Notes: generated from the letters alone by a model not told the origin. Shown: positions 29,070 to 37,846, numbered from the stretch's first letter. The stretch: DNA of 64,000 bases from Bradyrhizobium diazoefficiens (GCF_016616885.1 NZ_CP067102.1:2880501-2944500); one strand, 5' to 3'. A program made the numbers and translations.

Positions 29070-29270
29070 TCAGTGCTGCAGCAGCTCCGGCTTGCGGATG
29101 GTCTGCCTGACCTCGGCGCCGCAATCGGCGCATTCGTAGACGAAGTCGATCTTGGCAAGGCTCCAGTGCGGCTCGACCTCGCGCACATACATCGGCAGGA
29201 ACCCCATGCACGTCGGGCAAATCACAGGCGCGATTTCGATATCCAGATGATGCTGTACATAAGCTGGCAT
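29070..29270 (-). CDS. Small zinc-ribbon protein
   Basis: A 66-aa protein with two Cys pairs, PTCMGF region (C18-x2-C21) and YECADCGAEV (C47-x2-C50), forming a probable four-cysteine zinc ribbon. GGAGA lies 6 nt upstream of the ATG. The C-terminal part VRQTIRKPELL is basic. Function is unknown; such ribbons bind nucleic acid or proteins. It stands alone, 147 bp after the MoxR start on the same strand but upstream of it in transcription order. Confidence 0.7.
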   Translation of the reverse strand: MPAYVQHHLDIEIAPVICPTCMGFLPMYVREVEPHWSLAKIDFVYECADCGAEVRQTIRKPELLQH

Positions 29271-29496
29271 CTCGGCTCTCCTTCGCAGGCGACCACCAAA
29301 CCCCGCGCAAAGGCTACTGCCGGTCGCGTAGATGCCGTCATCAACTCTTTCGAACAGAGACGGAACGGCGAGGGTTTGTCGTTCGCTGTGACATTCTTGT
29401 TACGTCTCTGTACTGTAACCGGCGGACCAAATGCCTATTTCTCCGGCCGATCCGCTTTTCTCGGACCATCAACGCAACGATAAGGGAGCAACGCCC

Positions 29497-30471
29497 ATGA
29501 CCCATGCGATTCGTTTTCACAAGACCGGCGGTCCGGAAGTCCTGGTCTGGGAGGAGGTCAACGTCGGCAAGCCGGGGCAGGGCGAGGCGCGCATCCGCCA
29601 CACTGCCGTCGGTCTTAATTTTGTCGATATCTACAACCGCTCGGGTGTATATCCCGCGCCACTGCCGAGCGGGCTCGGGAGCGAGGCCGCGGGCGTCGTC
29701 GAGGAGGTCGGGCCAGGCGTCACCGATCTGAAGCCGGGCGATCGCGTCGCCTATGGTGCAGCACCGCTCGGTGCCTATTCCGAGGCGCGGCTGATCCCCG
29801 CCGACCGGCTGTTGAAGCTGCCTGACGGCGTCGACGACAAGACCGCGGCCGCAATGATGCTGAAGGGGCTGACCACGCAGTACCTGATCCGGCAGACTTA
29901 TCGCGTGAAGGCCGGCGACACCATTCTGCTGCATGCGGCGGCCGGTGGCGTTGGCCTGATCCTGAGCCAGTGGGCAAAGCATCTCGGCGCGACCGTGATC
30001 GGCACGGTCAGCAGCGACGAGAAGGCAAAGCTCGCCAAGGCGCATGGCTGCGACCATGTCATCATCTACACGCGCGAGGATTTCGTGAAGCGTGTCGACG
30101 AGATCACCGGCGGCAAGAAGGTGCCGGTGGTCTACGATTCTGTCGGCAAGGACACGTTCCTGAAGTCGCTGGACTGCCTCGCGCCGCTCGGCGTTGCCGC
30201 GCTGTTCGGTGCGTCCTCCGGCGCGGTCGAGCCGCTTAATCTTGGACTGCTCGCCCAGAAGGGCTCGCTCTACGTCACCCGCCCGACGCTGTTCACTTAC
30301 GCCGCCAAGCGCGAGAACCTGGTCGCGATGGCGAACGAGCTGTTCGACGTCGTGAAGTCCGGTGCAGTCAAGATCGAGGTGCGCCAGACCTATGCGCTGA
30401 AGGACGCTGCCAAGGCGCACGCCGATCTCGCCGCGCGCAAAACCACGGGATCGACCGTTCTGACGGTGTGA
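29497..30471 (+). CDS. NADPH:quinone oxidoreductase (zeta-crystallin-like MDR)
   Basis: A 324-aa medium-chain reductase of the zinc-free quinone reductase type. The substrate-domain block VGLNFVDIYNRSGVYP is near residues 40-55, and the NADPH-binding loop is LLHAAAGGVGLILSQWAKHL. No structural zinc cysteines are seen. It reduces quinones with NADPH, in the cytoplasm. GGGAG lies 8 nt before ATG 29497; an in-frame ATG at 29431 is less likely. It converges on the 91-aa gene with a hairpin between them. Confidence 0.9.
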   Translation: MTHAIRFHKTGGPEVLVWEEVNVGKPGQGEARIRHTAVGLNFVDIYNRSGVYPAPLPSGLGSEAAGVVEEVGPGVTDLKPGDRVAYGAAPLGAYSEARLIPADRLLKLPDGVDDKTAAAMMLKGLTTQYLIRQTYRVKAGDTILLHAAAGGVGLILSQWAKHLGATVIGTVSSDEKAKLAKAHGCDHVIIYTREDFVKRVDEITGGKKVPVVYDSVGKDTFLKSLDCLAPLGVAALFGASSGAVEPLNLGLLAQKGSLYVTRPTLFTYAAKRENLVAMANELFDVVKSGAVKIEVRQTYALKDAAKAHADLAARKTTGSTVLTV

Positions 30472-30489
30472 TCTCAGATAGAGCAGTGG

Positions 30490-30510
30490 CGCAGGCTGCC
30501 TGAGCCTGCG
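30490..30510. terminator. Hairpin between convergent genes, possible bidirectional terminator
   Basis: Perfect 8-bp stem CGCAGGCT/AGCCTGCG with loop GCCTG, 18 bp after the quinone oxidoreductase stop and abutting the stop of the convergent gene. The rightward tail TCACGCCTTTTCG is T-containing, which supports termination of the quinone oxidoreductase transcript. Confidence 0.5.
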
Positions 30511-30786
30511 TCACGCCTTTTCGTGCTTGCGCAGGTCGCGGGCATGATCGTGGCGGATCGCCTGGAGGTCGACATCTTCAGGCGGGACCTGGGGAAGGGC
30601 GGCCTCGGCCAGGATCGCCTCGGTCACGTCCTCGACCGAATTCTCTGCGATTTCGTGGATGAACGAGATGTTCCGGTACTCGCCGGAGGTGACGCGGGAG
30701 ATGACCTCGCGTCTTGTGATCTCCGGGTCGACGATCGCCTCGCGACCGCGCCGCCCGTAATCGATCATCACGACGAAATACTGCAT
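30511..30786 (-). CDS. Conserved hypothetical protein next to the S24 repressor
   Basis: A 91-aa protein starting MQYFVVMIDYGRRGREAIVD and rich in Glu/Asp and Ile, with no membrane segment. A longer open frame reaches 30978 but would overlap the repressor gene, so ATG 30786 is preferred. The 100 bp in front holds two TTCC-type dyads (30834-30848 and 30864-30880), so it is probably a target of the neighbouring S24 repressor. Function unknown. Confidence 0.65.
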   Translation of the reverse strand: MQYFVVMIDYGRRGREAIVDPEITRREVISRVTSGEYRNISFIHEIAENSVEDVTEAILAEAALPQVPPEDVDLQAIRHDHARDLRKHEKA

Positions 30787-30833
30787 GAAACGATCCTGCC
30801 GCGCGCCCCAAGCCCGGGGCGCGGCAGATTTAT

Positions 30834-30848
30834 TTCCGAAAAACGGAA
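30834..30848. promoter_or_regulatory. Dyad TTCCG-AAAAA-CGGAA, candidate repressor operator 1
   Basis: Perfect inverted repeat with 5-base arms and a 5-base A-rich spacer, 47 bp before the 91-aa gene. The same pattern recurs near 30864 and 31537, flanking the S24 repressor gene. Confidence 0.6.
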
Positions 30849-30863
30849 TTAAGTCAAGTTGGA

Positions 30864-30880
30864 TTTCCAAAAATCGGAAA
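30864..30880. promoter_or_regulatory. Dyad TTTCC-N7-GGAAA, candidate repressor operator 2
   Basis: Inverted arms TTTCC/GGAAA around AAAAATC, one mismatch from the TTCCG-N5-CGGAA pattern of the other sites. It lies 16 bp from operator 1 and 8 bp from the stop codon of the repressor gene. Confidence 0.5.
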
Positions 30881-30887
30881 TCGGCGC

Positions 30888-31496
30888 CTACTTGCCCTTC
30901 TTGCGGGGGCGGGCCGACCTGGCGCGCAGCCGCTCGAGCTGGCCCTTGGGCATGGAGATGCAGATCTCCCCGACCCAATCGAGCTTCACACCGACAATCG
31001 GTTTGGCGTTGAAGCTGGTGAGGTTGACGACGGAGGGAGACTTGCCCCGCTCGATGGTCTTCAGATAGCGCTCGCCGGTCTTGAGCCGAACCACGGCCTC
31101 CTCACCGTAGAAGCTCGACAAGGGGTGGCGCTGATCCTTGTAGACCACAATCACGTCGCCGCTCTGGTATTTGGGCAGCATCGAGTCACCGACAATCTCG
31201 AAGGCGACGGTCTCTTCCATGATCGGGAACGGCAGTGCGATGTCGCCAAGTCCCTCCGGAGGAACCTGTTCGTAGTCCGGCTCGATCACGGCGCCGGCGC
31301 CGACCCGGCCCATGATCGGCGCAAGATTGAGCTCGAGATATTCCATGATCGGAACAATTTCCGAGGCCTTTACAAGACGTTCGCCGCCGAGGATCTCCGA
31401 CACCGCGCCCGGGCGCACGCCCATGGCCGCTGCCAGGCCGCCCTTGCTCTTGCCTGTCTTTTCCAGGCCCCGCTCGATCATTGCAACGTCCAACAT
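30888..31496 (-). CDS. XRE-S24 (LexA/CI-like) repressor
   Basis: A 202-aa two-domain repressor. The N-terminal helix-turn-helix is around residues 18-45 (KGGLAAAMGVRPGAVSEILG). A C-terminal S24 autopeptidase domain carries the catalytic serine S105 in EIVGDSMLPKYQSGD and lysine K146 in ERYLKTIER. The Ala67-Gly68 pair is a plausible self-cleavage site. Such proteins are cleaved on DNA damage or other stress and derepress their targets. AAGGA lies 7 nt before ATG 31496. Dyads TTCCG-N5-CGGAA on both sides suggest autoregulation and control of the 91-aa and gcrA-like genes. Confidence 0.85.
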   Translation of the reverse strand: MLDVAMIERGLEKTGKSKGGLAAAMGVRPGAVSEILGGERLVKASEIVPIMEYLELNLAPIMGRVGAGAVIEPDYEQVPPEGLGDIALPFPIMEETVAFEIVGDSMLPKYQSGDVIVVYKDQRHPLSSFYGEEAVVRLKTGERYLKTIERGKSPSVVNLTSFNAKPIVGVKLDWVGEICISMPKGQLERLRARSARPRKKGK

Positions 31497-31536
31497 GGTG
31501 ATTCCTTCGATTCCAATCGCCTTGTCTCTCTTATAA

Positions 31537-31549
31537 TCCGAAATTCGGA
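31537..31549. promoter_or_regulatory. Perfect dyad TCCGAA-A-TTCGGA, candidate repressor operator 3
   Basis: Thirteen-base perfect palindrome 40 bp upstream of the repressor start, between it and the divergent gcrA-like gene. A further half-related site TTCGGAATACCGGAA at 31593-31607 overlaps the likely gcrA promoter: TTGACT at 31582-31587 is followed 17 bp later by GAATGT. Confidence 0.6.
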
Positions 31550-31658
31550 ATTGATGCAATTATGAATATCAGAAATCTGGCTTGACTTTCTCTTCGGAAT
31601 ACCGGAATGTGTGTCCCGCCTCCGGATCGATCGGGGAGGCGCATCACAGGACAGCAGC

Positions 31659-32192
31659 ATGGAACCGGGCCATTGGCCGTCGGAGCATTCCGACGCGCTT
31701 CGCGACTATTTTCTCAAGGGATTGTCATATGCGGAGATCGGAAGGGAGATTAACGCAAGGTTTGGAACGGCTTACACGCGCAATGCGGTGGTCGGTCGCG
31801 CCAAGCGGCTCGGGCTCGCCGAGCCCGAAAGGATGACGAGTCCATCGATCGTGCCGTCCTTGCCGGGCGAGCCCGGTCTGCACTCGCCGCCTCGTGTTGC
31901 AATACCCGGCCTGAACCTGCCGCCGCCATCGGCACTCAAGCCGGCCAATCCGGTCAAATTGCGCTGCGTCGGCGTCCAGCCGCGACTGATCGCGCTGCTC
32001 GAGCTCGAGCGAGGCGACTGCCGCTATCCCTATGGCGGTGACAGGGAGGGAGAGGAGATCAGCTTCTGCGGTCATCCGCGTCAGCCTGGCTCGAGCTATT
32101 GCGCGCCGCATGCGCATCTGACCCGCAGTTCCGGAGCAGCGTCCGGCCGGACCGCCGGTGCCGTCGTGCTGAGGCTGGTCTCCGCCGCCTGA
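31659..32192 (+). CDS. GcrA-family cell-cycle regulator
   Basis: A 177-aa protein of the GcrA family, alphaproteobacterial cofactors of sigma-70 that act on GANTC-methylated promoters. The N-terminal helical DNA-binding part includes LRDYFLKGLSYAEIGREINA and NAVVGRAKRLGL. The C-terminal sigma-binding part has the conserved Cys/His cluster GDCRYP... FCGHP... SYCAPHAHL. Compared with canonical GcrA it has a Pro-rich linker. ATG 31659 has AGGA upstream. Bradyrhizobia can hold extra GcrA-like genes in prophage-like settings; whether this is the housekeeping copy cannot be told here. Confidence 0.8.
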   Translation: MEPGHWPSEHSDALRDYFLKGLSYAEIGREINARFGTAYTRNAVVGRAKRLGLAEPERMTSPSIVPSLPGEPGLHSPPRVAIPGLNLPPPSALKPANPVKLRCVGVQPRLIALLELERGDCRYPYGGDREGEEISFCGHPRQPGSSYCAPHAHLTRSSGAASGRTAGAVVLRLVSAA

Positions 32193-32231
32193 CCAGCCAG
32201 TGTCCCTTCTGGTGTCGCAAGGAGTACTCGA

Positions 32232-32795
32232 GTGGCACGTGCCAGACGCAACATGTCCTACAAATTGACCGGGCTTCACGACCGCCGATCGCGCGATCTG
32301 CCGTTCAATGCAGAATTGGCGGAGGTCGCGGTCGACAATCCCCTGGCGCTCGATCCGGACGAGAAGATCGTGGCGATGCGGTCGATTCGCAACGATCCGC
32401 TCGGCCGGCTGCACTCGCATCACCAGATCGACGAGGCGCAATATCGGGGTGGCCGCGCCTACCAGAGCGACTGGGAGCGGGCGGAACGGGGCCCGCAGGC
32501 CATGGATCCGACCCGCGAATATGTCGACGGCACACGCTCCCGCGAGCCCGTCACCGAGAGCCAACGCCAGGCCGTATTACGGCTGAACCGGGTCGAGCGC
32601 GAGCTCGGCACCGACGGCGCCGCGCTGGTGCATGACGTGCTGGTGCTGGGCTTGACGATGGACCAGATCGGGGAGCGACGCGCCGCGCGCACCCAGCGCT
32701 GGAACGACTATTTTGCGCGGCGTTTTCGCGAATGCCTCGACCGGCTGGCGCTGGTCTACGGCTTTGCCACCGATGCGTCGGCGCGGCGCCCCTGA
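32232..32795 (+). CDS. DUF6456-like conserved protein
   Basis: A 187-aa cytoplasmic protein. Its plan resembles alphaproteobacterial DUF6456 proteins: a DPLGRLHSHHQIDEAQYRGG block with a following DWERA near residues 56-83, and a C-terminal helical part ending LDRLALVYGF. AAGGAG lies 7 nt before the GTG start. It follows the gcrA-like gene by 39 bp and is probably cotranscribed with it. Function unknown; assignment is from recall of the motif plan. Confidence 0.6.
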   Translation: MARARRNMSYKLTGLHDRRSRDLPFNAELAEVAVDNPLALDPDEKIVAMRSIRNDPLGRLHSHHQIDEAQYRGGRAYQSDWERAERGPQAMDPTREYVDGTRSREPVTESQRQAVLRLNRVERELGTDGAALVHDVLVLGLTMDQIGERRAARTQRWNDYFARRFRECLDRLALVYGFATDASARRP

Positions 32796-32841
32796 ATGTG
32801 GCTGCCGGCGGCTTCCGCCGCCGGCATTGTTCCGTCGCTCC

Positions 32842-33198
32842 TCACGGATGCGGCATGATCTGGTAGGGCGTGGTGTAGGGCTCGACGCGGAGCGAGGCGG
32901 CGGCCAGCAGCCCGATCTTGGCCGTGGGCGCCTGCTGCATCTCACCGTTCTGACCGCGATGCACGTTGTACTGCCAGACGGTGAGGTCGCCCTTCTGCGC
33001 CAGTGCGTGCGCGACCGCGCTCGCGTCATTGCCGCCGAGCGCCTGAAGCTCCTCGGGCGATAGCCCGACGATGATCTCGTCCTTGATGGTGACGATCTTG
33101 AAAAGGTTCATTTTGGTCTCCTGCGCCCATGCGCCCTGTGCCGAGAGTGTCAGAAGCGCAACCGCGGCGCCCTTGATGAGATCGCAGCGAAAAAGCAT
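32842..33198 (-). CDS. Small exported hypothetical protein
   Basis: A 118-aa protein with a signal peptide (MLFRCDLIKGAAVALLTLSA, then QGAWAQ). The mature part contains LFKIVTIKDEIIVGLSPEEL and ends in PYQIMPHP. No known domain. It is convergent with the DUF6456-like gene, separated by 46 bp. The export signal and the compact charged mature region support a periplasmic role. Confidence 0.65.
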   Translation of the reverse strand: MLFRCDLIKGAAVALLTLSAQGAWAQETKMNLFKIVTIKDEIIVGLSPEELQALGGNDASAVAHALAQKGDLTVWQYNVHRGQNGEMQQAPTAKIGLLAAASLRVEPYTTPYQIMPHP

Positions 33199-33249
33199 GC
33201 CGTCGTCCTTTGGTGCTGACGCGCGCCCGAATCAAACAGTCCATCAGCC

Positions 33250-33414
33250 ATGGCGCCCGAGATCTGCGTGGCCGTTTCGCAACCGCTTGGTCGTACGATC
33301 TTGAACGACGGTTCATGGACGCTGGAGAGCGGCTGCGGAATCGATGTTCATTTTGTGGACGATGCAACCGCCGAAATCGGGCTCAACGATTACGTGTATG
33401 CGCTGAAGCGCTAG
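33250..33414 (+). CDS. Possible small protein (54 aa)
   Basis: Short open frame MAPEICVAVSQPLGRTILND... ending LNDYVYALKR. The composition is protein-like, and it begins 51 bp from the start of the divergent exported-protein gene. No strong ribosome site precedes the ATG, so translation is uncertain. No domain recognised. Confidence 0.35.
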   Translation: MAPEICVAVSQPLGRTILNDGSWTLESGCGIDVHFVDDATAEIGLNDYVYALKR

Positions 33415-33807
33415 TCCGCGGTTGCCAATTTCCGTTCACGCCGGGAAACGTAGTGAAACGCAGGTCCAATTGACAGCGATCGGGGCCGTGTGGTGACTGA
33501 TTGCTGCTTCTTGACGCAGGTGGGTGACGGCAGCGCGTATTCCTGTTATCCGGAATCGCCGTGGCATGATGCCGACGAAGCATCGCTAAGTCTACGGTTT
33601 GGCTTGATCGAGGGGTTGTTCCTTGCCATAATTGCAACTTCTCGGGTCGGGCCGAGTCTCTCCAGAAATGCAGCTCAGCGTACCAATCTGCTGGGGTGCC
33701 CCGACCTAGAGTTCGTCGTTGCCATGGCATTCGGTGACGGCGTGCGGTTCTCGATCGGGGCTCCCGACGCCCGACCCCGAAGAGCCCAGTCCTGTCATAG
33801 GTGCGAG
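33415..33807. other. Intergenic region without a supported gene
   Basis: About 390 bp. A 167-codon open frame covers part of it (33490-33993), but its first hundred residues look random and its end coincides with the better-supported 61-aa gene at 33808. I see no repeat, RNA gene or clear promoter. Confidence 0.4.
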
Positions 33808-33993
33808 ATGAAAAACCTCAATTTCGCGGCTGAACTGCACCTTAAGCTCGGCGCACCCGCGAACGGTACCGTCGAAAGTCTCCGCCTGCTGCGCGCCTTT
33901 CTCAAGCTCGCCCCCCGGCAGCGCTTTGAGGTCATCAAGCTCGTCGAAGACCTCGTCACCGACGAAACCATCCCCGAACATCCGCTGTCCTGA
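33808..33993 (+). CDS. Small conserved hypothetical protein
   Basis: A 61-aa protein, MKNLNFAAELHLKLGAPANG onward, with an amphipathic helix LRLLRAFLKLAPRQRFEVIK and an acidic end. ATG 33808 has GTGCGAG just upstream, a weak ribosome site. It looks like a small helical cytoplasmic protein; function unknown. It precedes the phasin gene by 147 bp. Confidence 0.5.
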   Translation: MKNLNFAAELHLKLGAPANGTVESLRLLRAFLKLAPRQRFEVIKLVEDLVTDETIPEHPLS

Positions 33994-34140
33994 GCCCGGC
34001 CACGGGCCGACGTTGCGCTTTGTCCATCTTTCAGACCGGCAAGCGGACCGCCAGGTGGCGTCCGTTGCCGGCGCTTGGGCGCTGGAAGACGGTGCGGCAA
34101 ATGTGGTAATCAGTCAGGAAAAAGAGGGAGGAGTGCGACC

Positions 34141-34482
34141 ATGATCGAACCGAAGCTCGAAGTTCCGGCCGAACTGCGCGACTTGGCTGAGAAAACCATC
34201 GACCAGGCCGAGCAGGCATTCGGCATGTTTTTCGATGCCGCCACCAAATCGATGTCGTCCGTTCCCGGAGCGAGCGCGGACGTATCCAAGCAGGCGCTTG
34301 CTTTCACCGAGCAGAACATGAAGGCGGCGTTCGAACACGCTCGCAAGCTGGTTCACGCAACCGACCTTCAGGAAGCGATGCGGATTCAGTCCGAATTCCT
34401 GCGCAGCCAGTTCACCAATGCCGGCGATCACATGCGCCAGATGACCGGCAACTTCATGCAGCCGGGCAAGGGCAAATCCTGA
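34141..34482 (+). CDS. Phasin-family protein
   Basis: A 113-aa helical protein of the phasin family (PF09361). ELRDLAEKTIDQAEQAFGMF and LAFTEQNMKAAFEHARKLVH are the typical amphipathic helices, followed by the family-like EAMRIQSEFLRSQF. Phasins coat polyhydroxyalkanoate granules and regulate their size. AGGGAGGAG lies close upstream of the ATG, a strong ribosome site. It stands alone; no PHA synthase genes are nearby. Confidence 0.85.
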   Translation: MIEPKLEVPAELRDLAEKTIDQAEQAFGMFFDAATKSMSSVPGASADVSKQALAFTEQNMKAAFEHARKLVHATDLQEAMRIQSEFLRSQFTNAGDHMRQMTGNFMQPGKGKS

Positions 34483-34947
34483 CAAGGGAAGTTCCGATTT
34501 CCCGCGCCATAACCGTGTGCTCACAAATTGATCTTGCGCAGTGACGCGCTGCGCATTTCAATCCTGGTGCAGGTCCATGATGGGCCACCGGATGAACCCT
34601 CATTCGCCGTCCGTCGTCCTTTCTGCTGATCCCTGTCGGTTCACCCGGCAGGGATTTGCATTTTGAGGGCTTGTTTGCGCCCTTGGCGCAAAGCTCAGCC
34701 GCAACACGAGCCCGGAGATTGCGAGAGGTCGATGCGGGCGATGATCGACCGCAGCAGCCTGCGGGCCGAACGATAGAGGTGGCGTGCGAGCCCGGGCACC
34801 CGCGCCGGGAACAGGCCAAGGCCCCGAGTATCAAGGCTCGCCGTATCAAGCCCTTCGATATGGTGCGACACGTGCCTCTCCCATGCTGTACCGCCCTTCT
34901 ATGATGGCCGGCATGGAGCTGCGTTGATCTGCCGCAAAGCGTTCCGG
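34483..34947. other. Intergenic region; possible hairpin near 34631
   Basis: About 465 bp without a convincing gene on either strand. At 34631-34653, CCCTGTCGG and CCGGCAGGG form a 9-bp stem (one G-U pair) followed by ATTTGCATTTT, a possible late terminator for the phasin transcript. Short open frames on both strands are Arg/Pro-rich shadows. Confidence 0.35.
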
Positions 34948-35778
34948 CTAATAGTCGCCGGGATTCATGATCATCGGGGAGGTCGTATCGGCCGGCGCGA
35001 GCGCGCTGCTGGCGCTGTCGCGCAGGAAGCGGTCAAGTGTCGCCTGGATCTTCTCTTTGACCGAGTCGGGCCCGCGATCGCTCATCTCGGTATGCTGCGC
35101 ACCGGTATGGATGATGTCGATGCCGCGCGCCTTGGCCTCTTCGGGCGTCGGCAGCACGCCGGGGTCGGTCTGGAAATGCGGATCCTTGGAGCGGAACGAC
35201 AGGATCTTCATACGGTCGTTGAGCACGAAGGGCACCCTGAGATTGTCGAGCGTGATCACCTTCGACACGAGTTCGGGATGCTGCTGGGCGACATACATCG
35301 AGACGTCGCCGCCGTTGGAATGACCGACCAGCGTGATGTGATCATAGTCGGCGTTCTCCTGCCGCCCCTTCAACGTGTGCAGCACGTAGAGGATATTGGC
35401 CTCGCAACGCATATAGACCTCGCGCCGGCCGACATATTTCTGGCCGACACGGGTCATCAAGGGCGGATCGCTCGGCAGATCCTGCTGGATGCTGGCAACG
35501 AGATAGCCGCGCGCGGCAAGCACGTTGGCGAGGAAGGAATACTCGGTGGCCTTGACCGTGTTGCCGTTGCTGATGATGGCGACCGGAAGCTTCCAGAGGC
35601 CGAGATTGGCCTTGGTCTCGTAGTCGCGCCGCACCGCGATCTCGACCGAGATCGGCCGCTGGCGCGCGGCGTCGAACAAGGACAGCATCTCGTGACGGAT
35701 CGCGAACTTGCTGACGACGACATACTGGCCCGCCCCGAGGACGCAGAGAAAAGCCAGGATTGCAAACACCCTCTTCAT
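34948..35778 (-). CDS. Alpha/beta hydrolase, exported or membrane-anchored
   Basis: A 276-aa hydrolase with an N-terminal hydrophobic segment (MKRVFAILAFLCVLGAGQYV) acting as signal or anchor. The nucleophile elbow is GHSNGG with Ser154, and candidates for the acid and His lie in the C-terminal third (DIIHTGAQHTEM). ITLVGHSNGGDVSMYVAQQH is typical of esterase/lipase-like folds. Substrate unknown. It reads alone on the minus strand, 142 bp from the next gene. Confidence 0.8.
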   Translation of the reverse strand: MKRVFAILAFLCVLGAGQYVVVSKFAIRHEMLSLFDAARQRPISVEIAVRRDYETKANLGLWKLPVAIISNGNTVKATEYSFLANVLAARGYLVASIQQDLPSDPPLMTRVGQKYVGRREVYMRCEANILYVLHTLKGRQENADYDHITLVGHSNGGDVSMYVAQQHPELVSKVITLDNLRVPFVLNDRMKILSFRSKDPHFQTDPGVLPTPEEAKARGIDIIHTGAQHTEMSDRGPDSVKEKIQATLDRFLRDSASSALAPADTTSPMIMNPGDY

Positions 35779-35920
35779 GGTTCCGTCTCAATCACTTTTG
35801 ACTGAACATGGCTATTGAAAACCCCCGGATCGAGCGATCGTGAGCACGATACGGGATTAAATTTAGGCAAGTCTGTGAGAAGGACCCCAAAAGGGTCGCA
35901 TCGAGGCGAGGATCGCGCGG

Positions 35921-37717
35921 CTAGAGGCAGCCGCCTCTGCCGCGTTCGGGGCAAAGCCGGAACGCGCTCGACAGGGTGAACAGGAAGCGCGGGCTGCGGC
36001 GCTCATTGTCCGGCGCCCGGTAACTCAGGGGCACGGCCACGCCGAAATCCGCCTGGAAATCCTGCGGCAGGAAGAACCGTACGCCGGCACCGGCGGACGT
36101 CAGCGCAAGGCCGTCGCTCAGACGGTAGCCGTCGTTCCAGACTGCGCCGGCGTCGCCGAAAGCGTAGAGCTGGTAGCCGCTCCAGTAGGGGAAATTGAGC
36201 TTCTGGTCGAAGCGCAGCTCGAGCGAGCCGGCAAGACCGTTGTCGCCGCTGATCTCGGCCGCACCATAGCCGCGGCCGAAGGCTGCGCCGCCGAGATAGA
36301 ATTGCTGCGAGGTGAACAATGGCCGCGACGCGGTCTGGCTCGCCGCAGACAGCTTGAGCGACCAGGCGTCGTTGAGCGTCTGGTAGCGTGTGAACCAGAA
36401 ATTCAGCACAGAGAAATTCGACGACGCGCCATCGCGCGACAACAGATCATCGTCGAAATGCGAGGCGCCGAAGACGTCGAGGCCCTGGCGGAGGGTCATC
36501 GTCGCGTAGTTGGTGCCGCCGAAGCGATCCTGAAGGCGGTAATCGGCGGTGAGGCTCGCGGTCCTGATGTGGTCGTTGTACCAGGGGCCGTAGAGATCGT
36601 GCTCCGACACGTTGCTGAAGGTCCCAGCCATGGTGAGCGTCAGTCCCGACGATTGCGACATGAAGGGCACGGTGCTTGCCCGCACCTCGAAAGCCTCCGT
36701 CGTGGTGATGTCGCTGTCGAGGCGGCGCGCGTCGCCCGGCCGGACTGCGCTATAGAGGACGGAGGCGCCGAGGCGTACGCCGTCGACGCCGACCGGTGCG
36801 TCATAGGACAGCCGCGCGAAGCCGAGCTCGCGCGGATCGTTGGCAATGGTCGACAGGTTGACCGCGAGGGTGTCGCCCGGCGTGAGATAGGAGTTGAAGG
36901 CGCCCGTCGCGTAGGTCTGCCATGGACCGACCGACGACGAGCCGAGGTTGTCCAGGCCGAAAGAGCTGAAGACGTGCCAGGTCTTCAGATAGACGATGAG
37001 GCGGAAACGACCGGTCGCGCCGCCGATCTCCTCCAGCGCGGTATCGGTGATCCGAACGCCCGGCCTGCCGTTGATAAGGAAAAGCTGGCGTTCGAGCGTA
37101 GCCAGCCGCGACGGCTGCTCGGCCAGGACCGGCCCGAGCATTGGCCTCACGCCGAACTGCTCGGCGCCGTCACCCTTCAGATCGGCTTGCACGATGGCGC
37201 CTTCGATCACCCGGATCCGGACACGGCCGTCGGCGATGTCCTGTGGCGGCACGATCGCGCGGCTCAGGTGGAATCCCCGGGCGCGGTAGAGATCACTGAT
37301 TGCGCCGGCGATCGCAGCGAGGTCGGCTTGCGAGACCTTCTTGCCGAGATAGGTCTGATAGACGGCGGCGATGTGGTCGTAGGGGATGACGTGGGCGCCG
37401 CTGATGTTGATGCCGCGCAGCACGAATTGCGGCCTGGTGTCGCCGCCAGTGTTCGGCTGGCCTACCGAGGGTAACTTCACCGGAGCCCGGCTCAGAGATT
37501 CCTGCTCGGTTTGGTTTTCAAAATACTTCTCCGGCTGGCGCGGATCGAACCCCGGCTGGTTCGCCTGTTGCGCGAACGCCTGCGGAGTTCCCGCAAATGT
37601 CGGTCCAAACAGAACCAGTGCGGCAGCAAGATACCGTCCGGTCAAGCCATGCGCGGGTCGCTCTACGTAGTTTGACGGAGATGTCGCCAGGCGCCGGTAG
37701 GGATTTGGTAGCCGCAT
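35921..37717 (-). CDS. TpsB-type outer-membrane transporter (ShlB/FhaC/HecB family)
   Basis: A 598-aa two-partner-secretion pore. After a long N-terminal export region come a POTRA_2 domain (FVLRGINISGAHVIPYDHIA near residues 97-116) and a second POTRA part with ARGFHLSRAIVPPQDIADGR. The rest is a beta barrel with a conserved motif-3-like region (QQFYLGGAAFGRGYGAAEIS). It would export a large beta-helical TpsA protein, but no TpsA gene lies nearby. The divergent FecR-domain gene starts 130 bp away, which hints at a regulatory or secretory link. Confidence 0.88.
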   Translation of the reverse strand: MRLPNPYRRLATSPSNYVERPAHGLTGRYLAAALVLFGPTFAGTPQAFAQQANQPGFDPRQPEKYFENQTEQESLSRAPVKLPSVGQPNTGGDTRPQFVLRGINISGAHVIPYDHIAAVYQTYLGKKVSQADLAAIAGAISDLYRARGFHLSRAIVPPQDIADGRVRIRVIEGAIVQADLKGDGAEQFGVRPMLGPVLAEQPSRLATLERQLFLINGRPGVRITDTALEEIGGATGRFRLIVYLKTWHVFSSFGLDNLGSSSVGPWQTYATGAFNSYLTPGDTLAVNLSTIANDPRELGFARLSYDAPVGVDGVRLGASVLYSAVRPGDARRLDSDITTTEAFEVRASTVPFMSQSSGLTLTMAGTFSNVSEHDLYGPWYNDHIRTASLTADYRLQDRFGGTNYATMTLRQGLDVFGASHFDDDLLSRDGASSNFSVLNFWFTRYQTLNDAWSLKLSAASQTASRPLFTSQQFYLGGAAFGRGYGAAEISGDNGLAGSLELRFDQKLNFPYWSGYQLYAFGDAGAVWNDGYRLSDGLALTSAGAGVRFFLPQDFQADFGVAVPLSYRAPDNERRSPRFLFTLSSAFRLCPERGRGGCL

Positions 37718-37846
37718 GATTTTTCTTAGTTTTTTATGGTCAATGATCGGTTAATGGCGCCGCCGGACTCCCCGGATTCCGCTAAGCCAATCTTGAGTGA
37801 TCTCGGATACGCCTCAGGCTCGCAGCAACTCAGACTGAGGGTCATC

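Noticed and set aside
33490..33807. N-terminal extension of the 61-aa gene (167-codon frame)
   Set aside because: The first 106 residues look random and lack a ribosome site; the short ATG start is better.
34454..34904. Open frames on both strands after the phasin gene
   Set aside because: Arg/Pro/Cys-rich, no ribosome sites, mutually overlapping.
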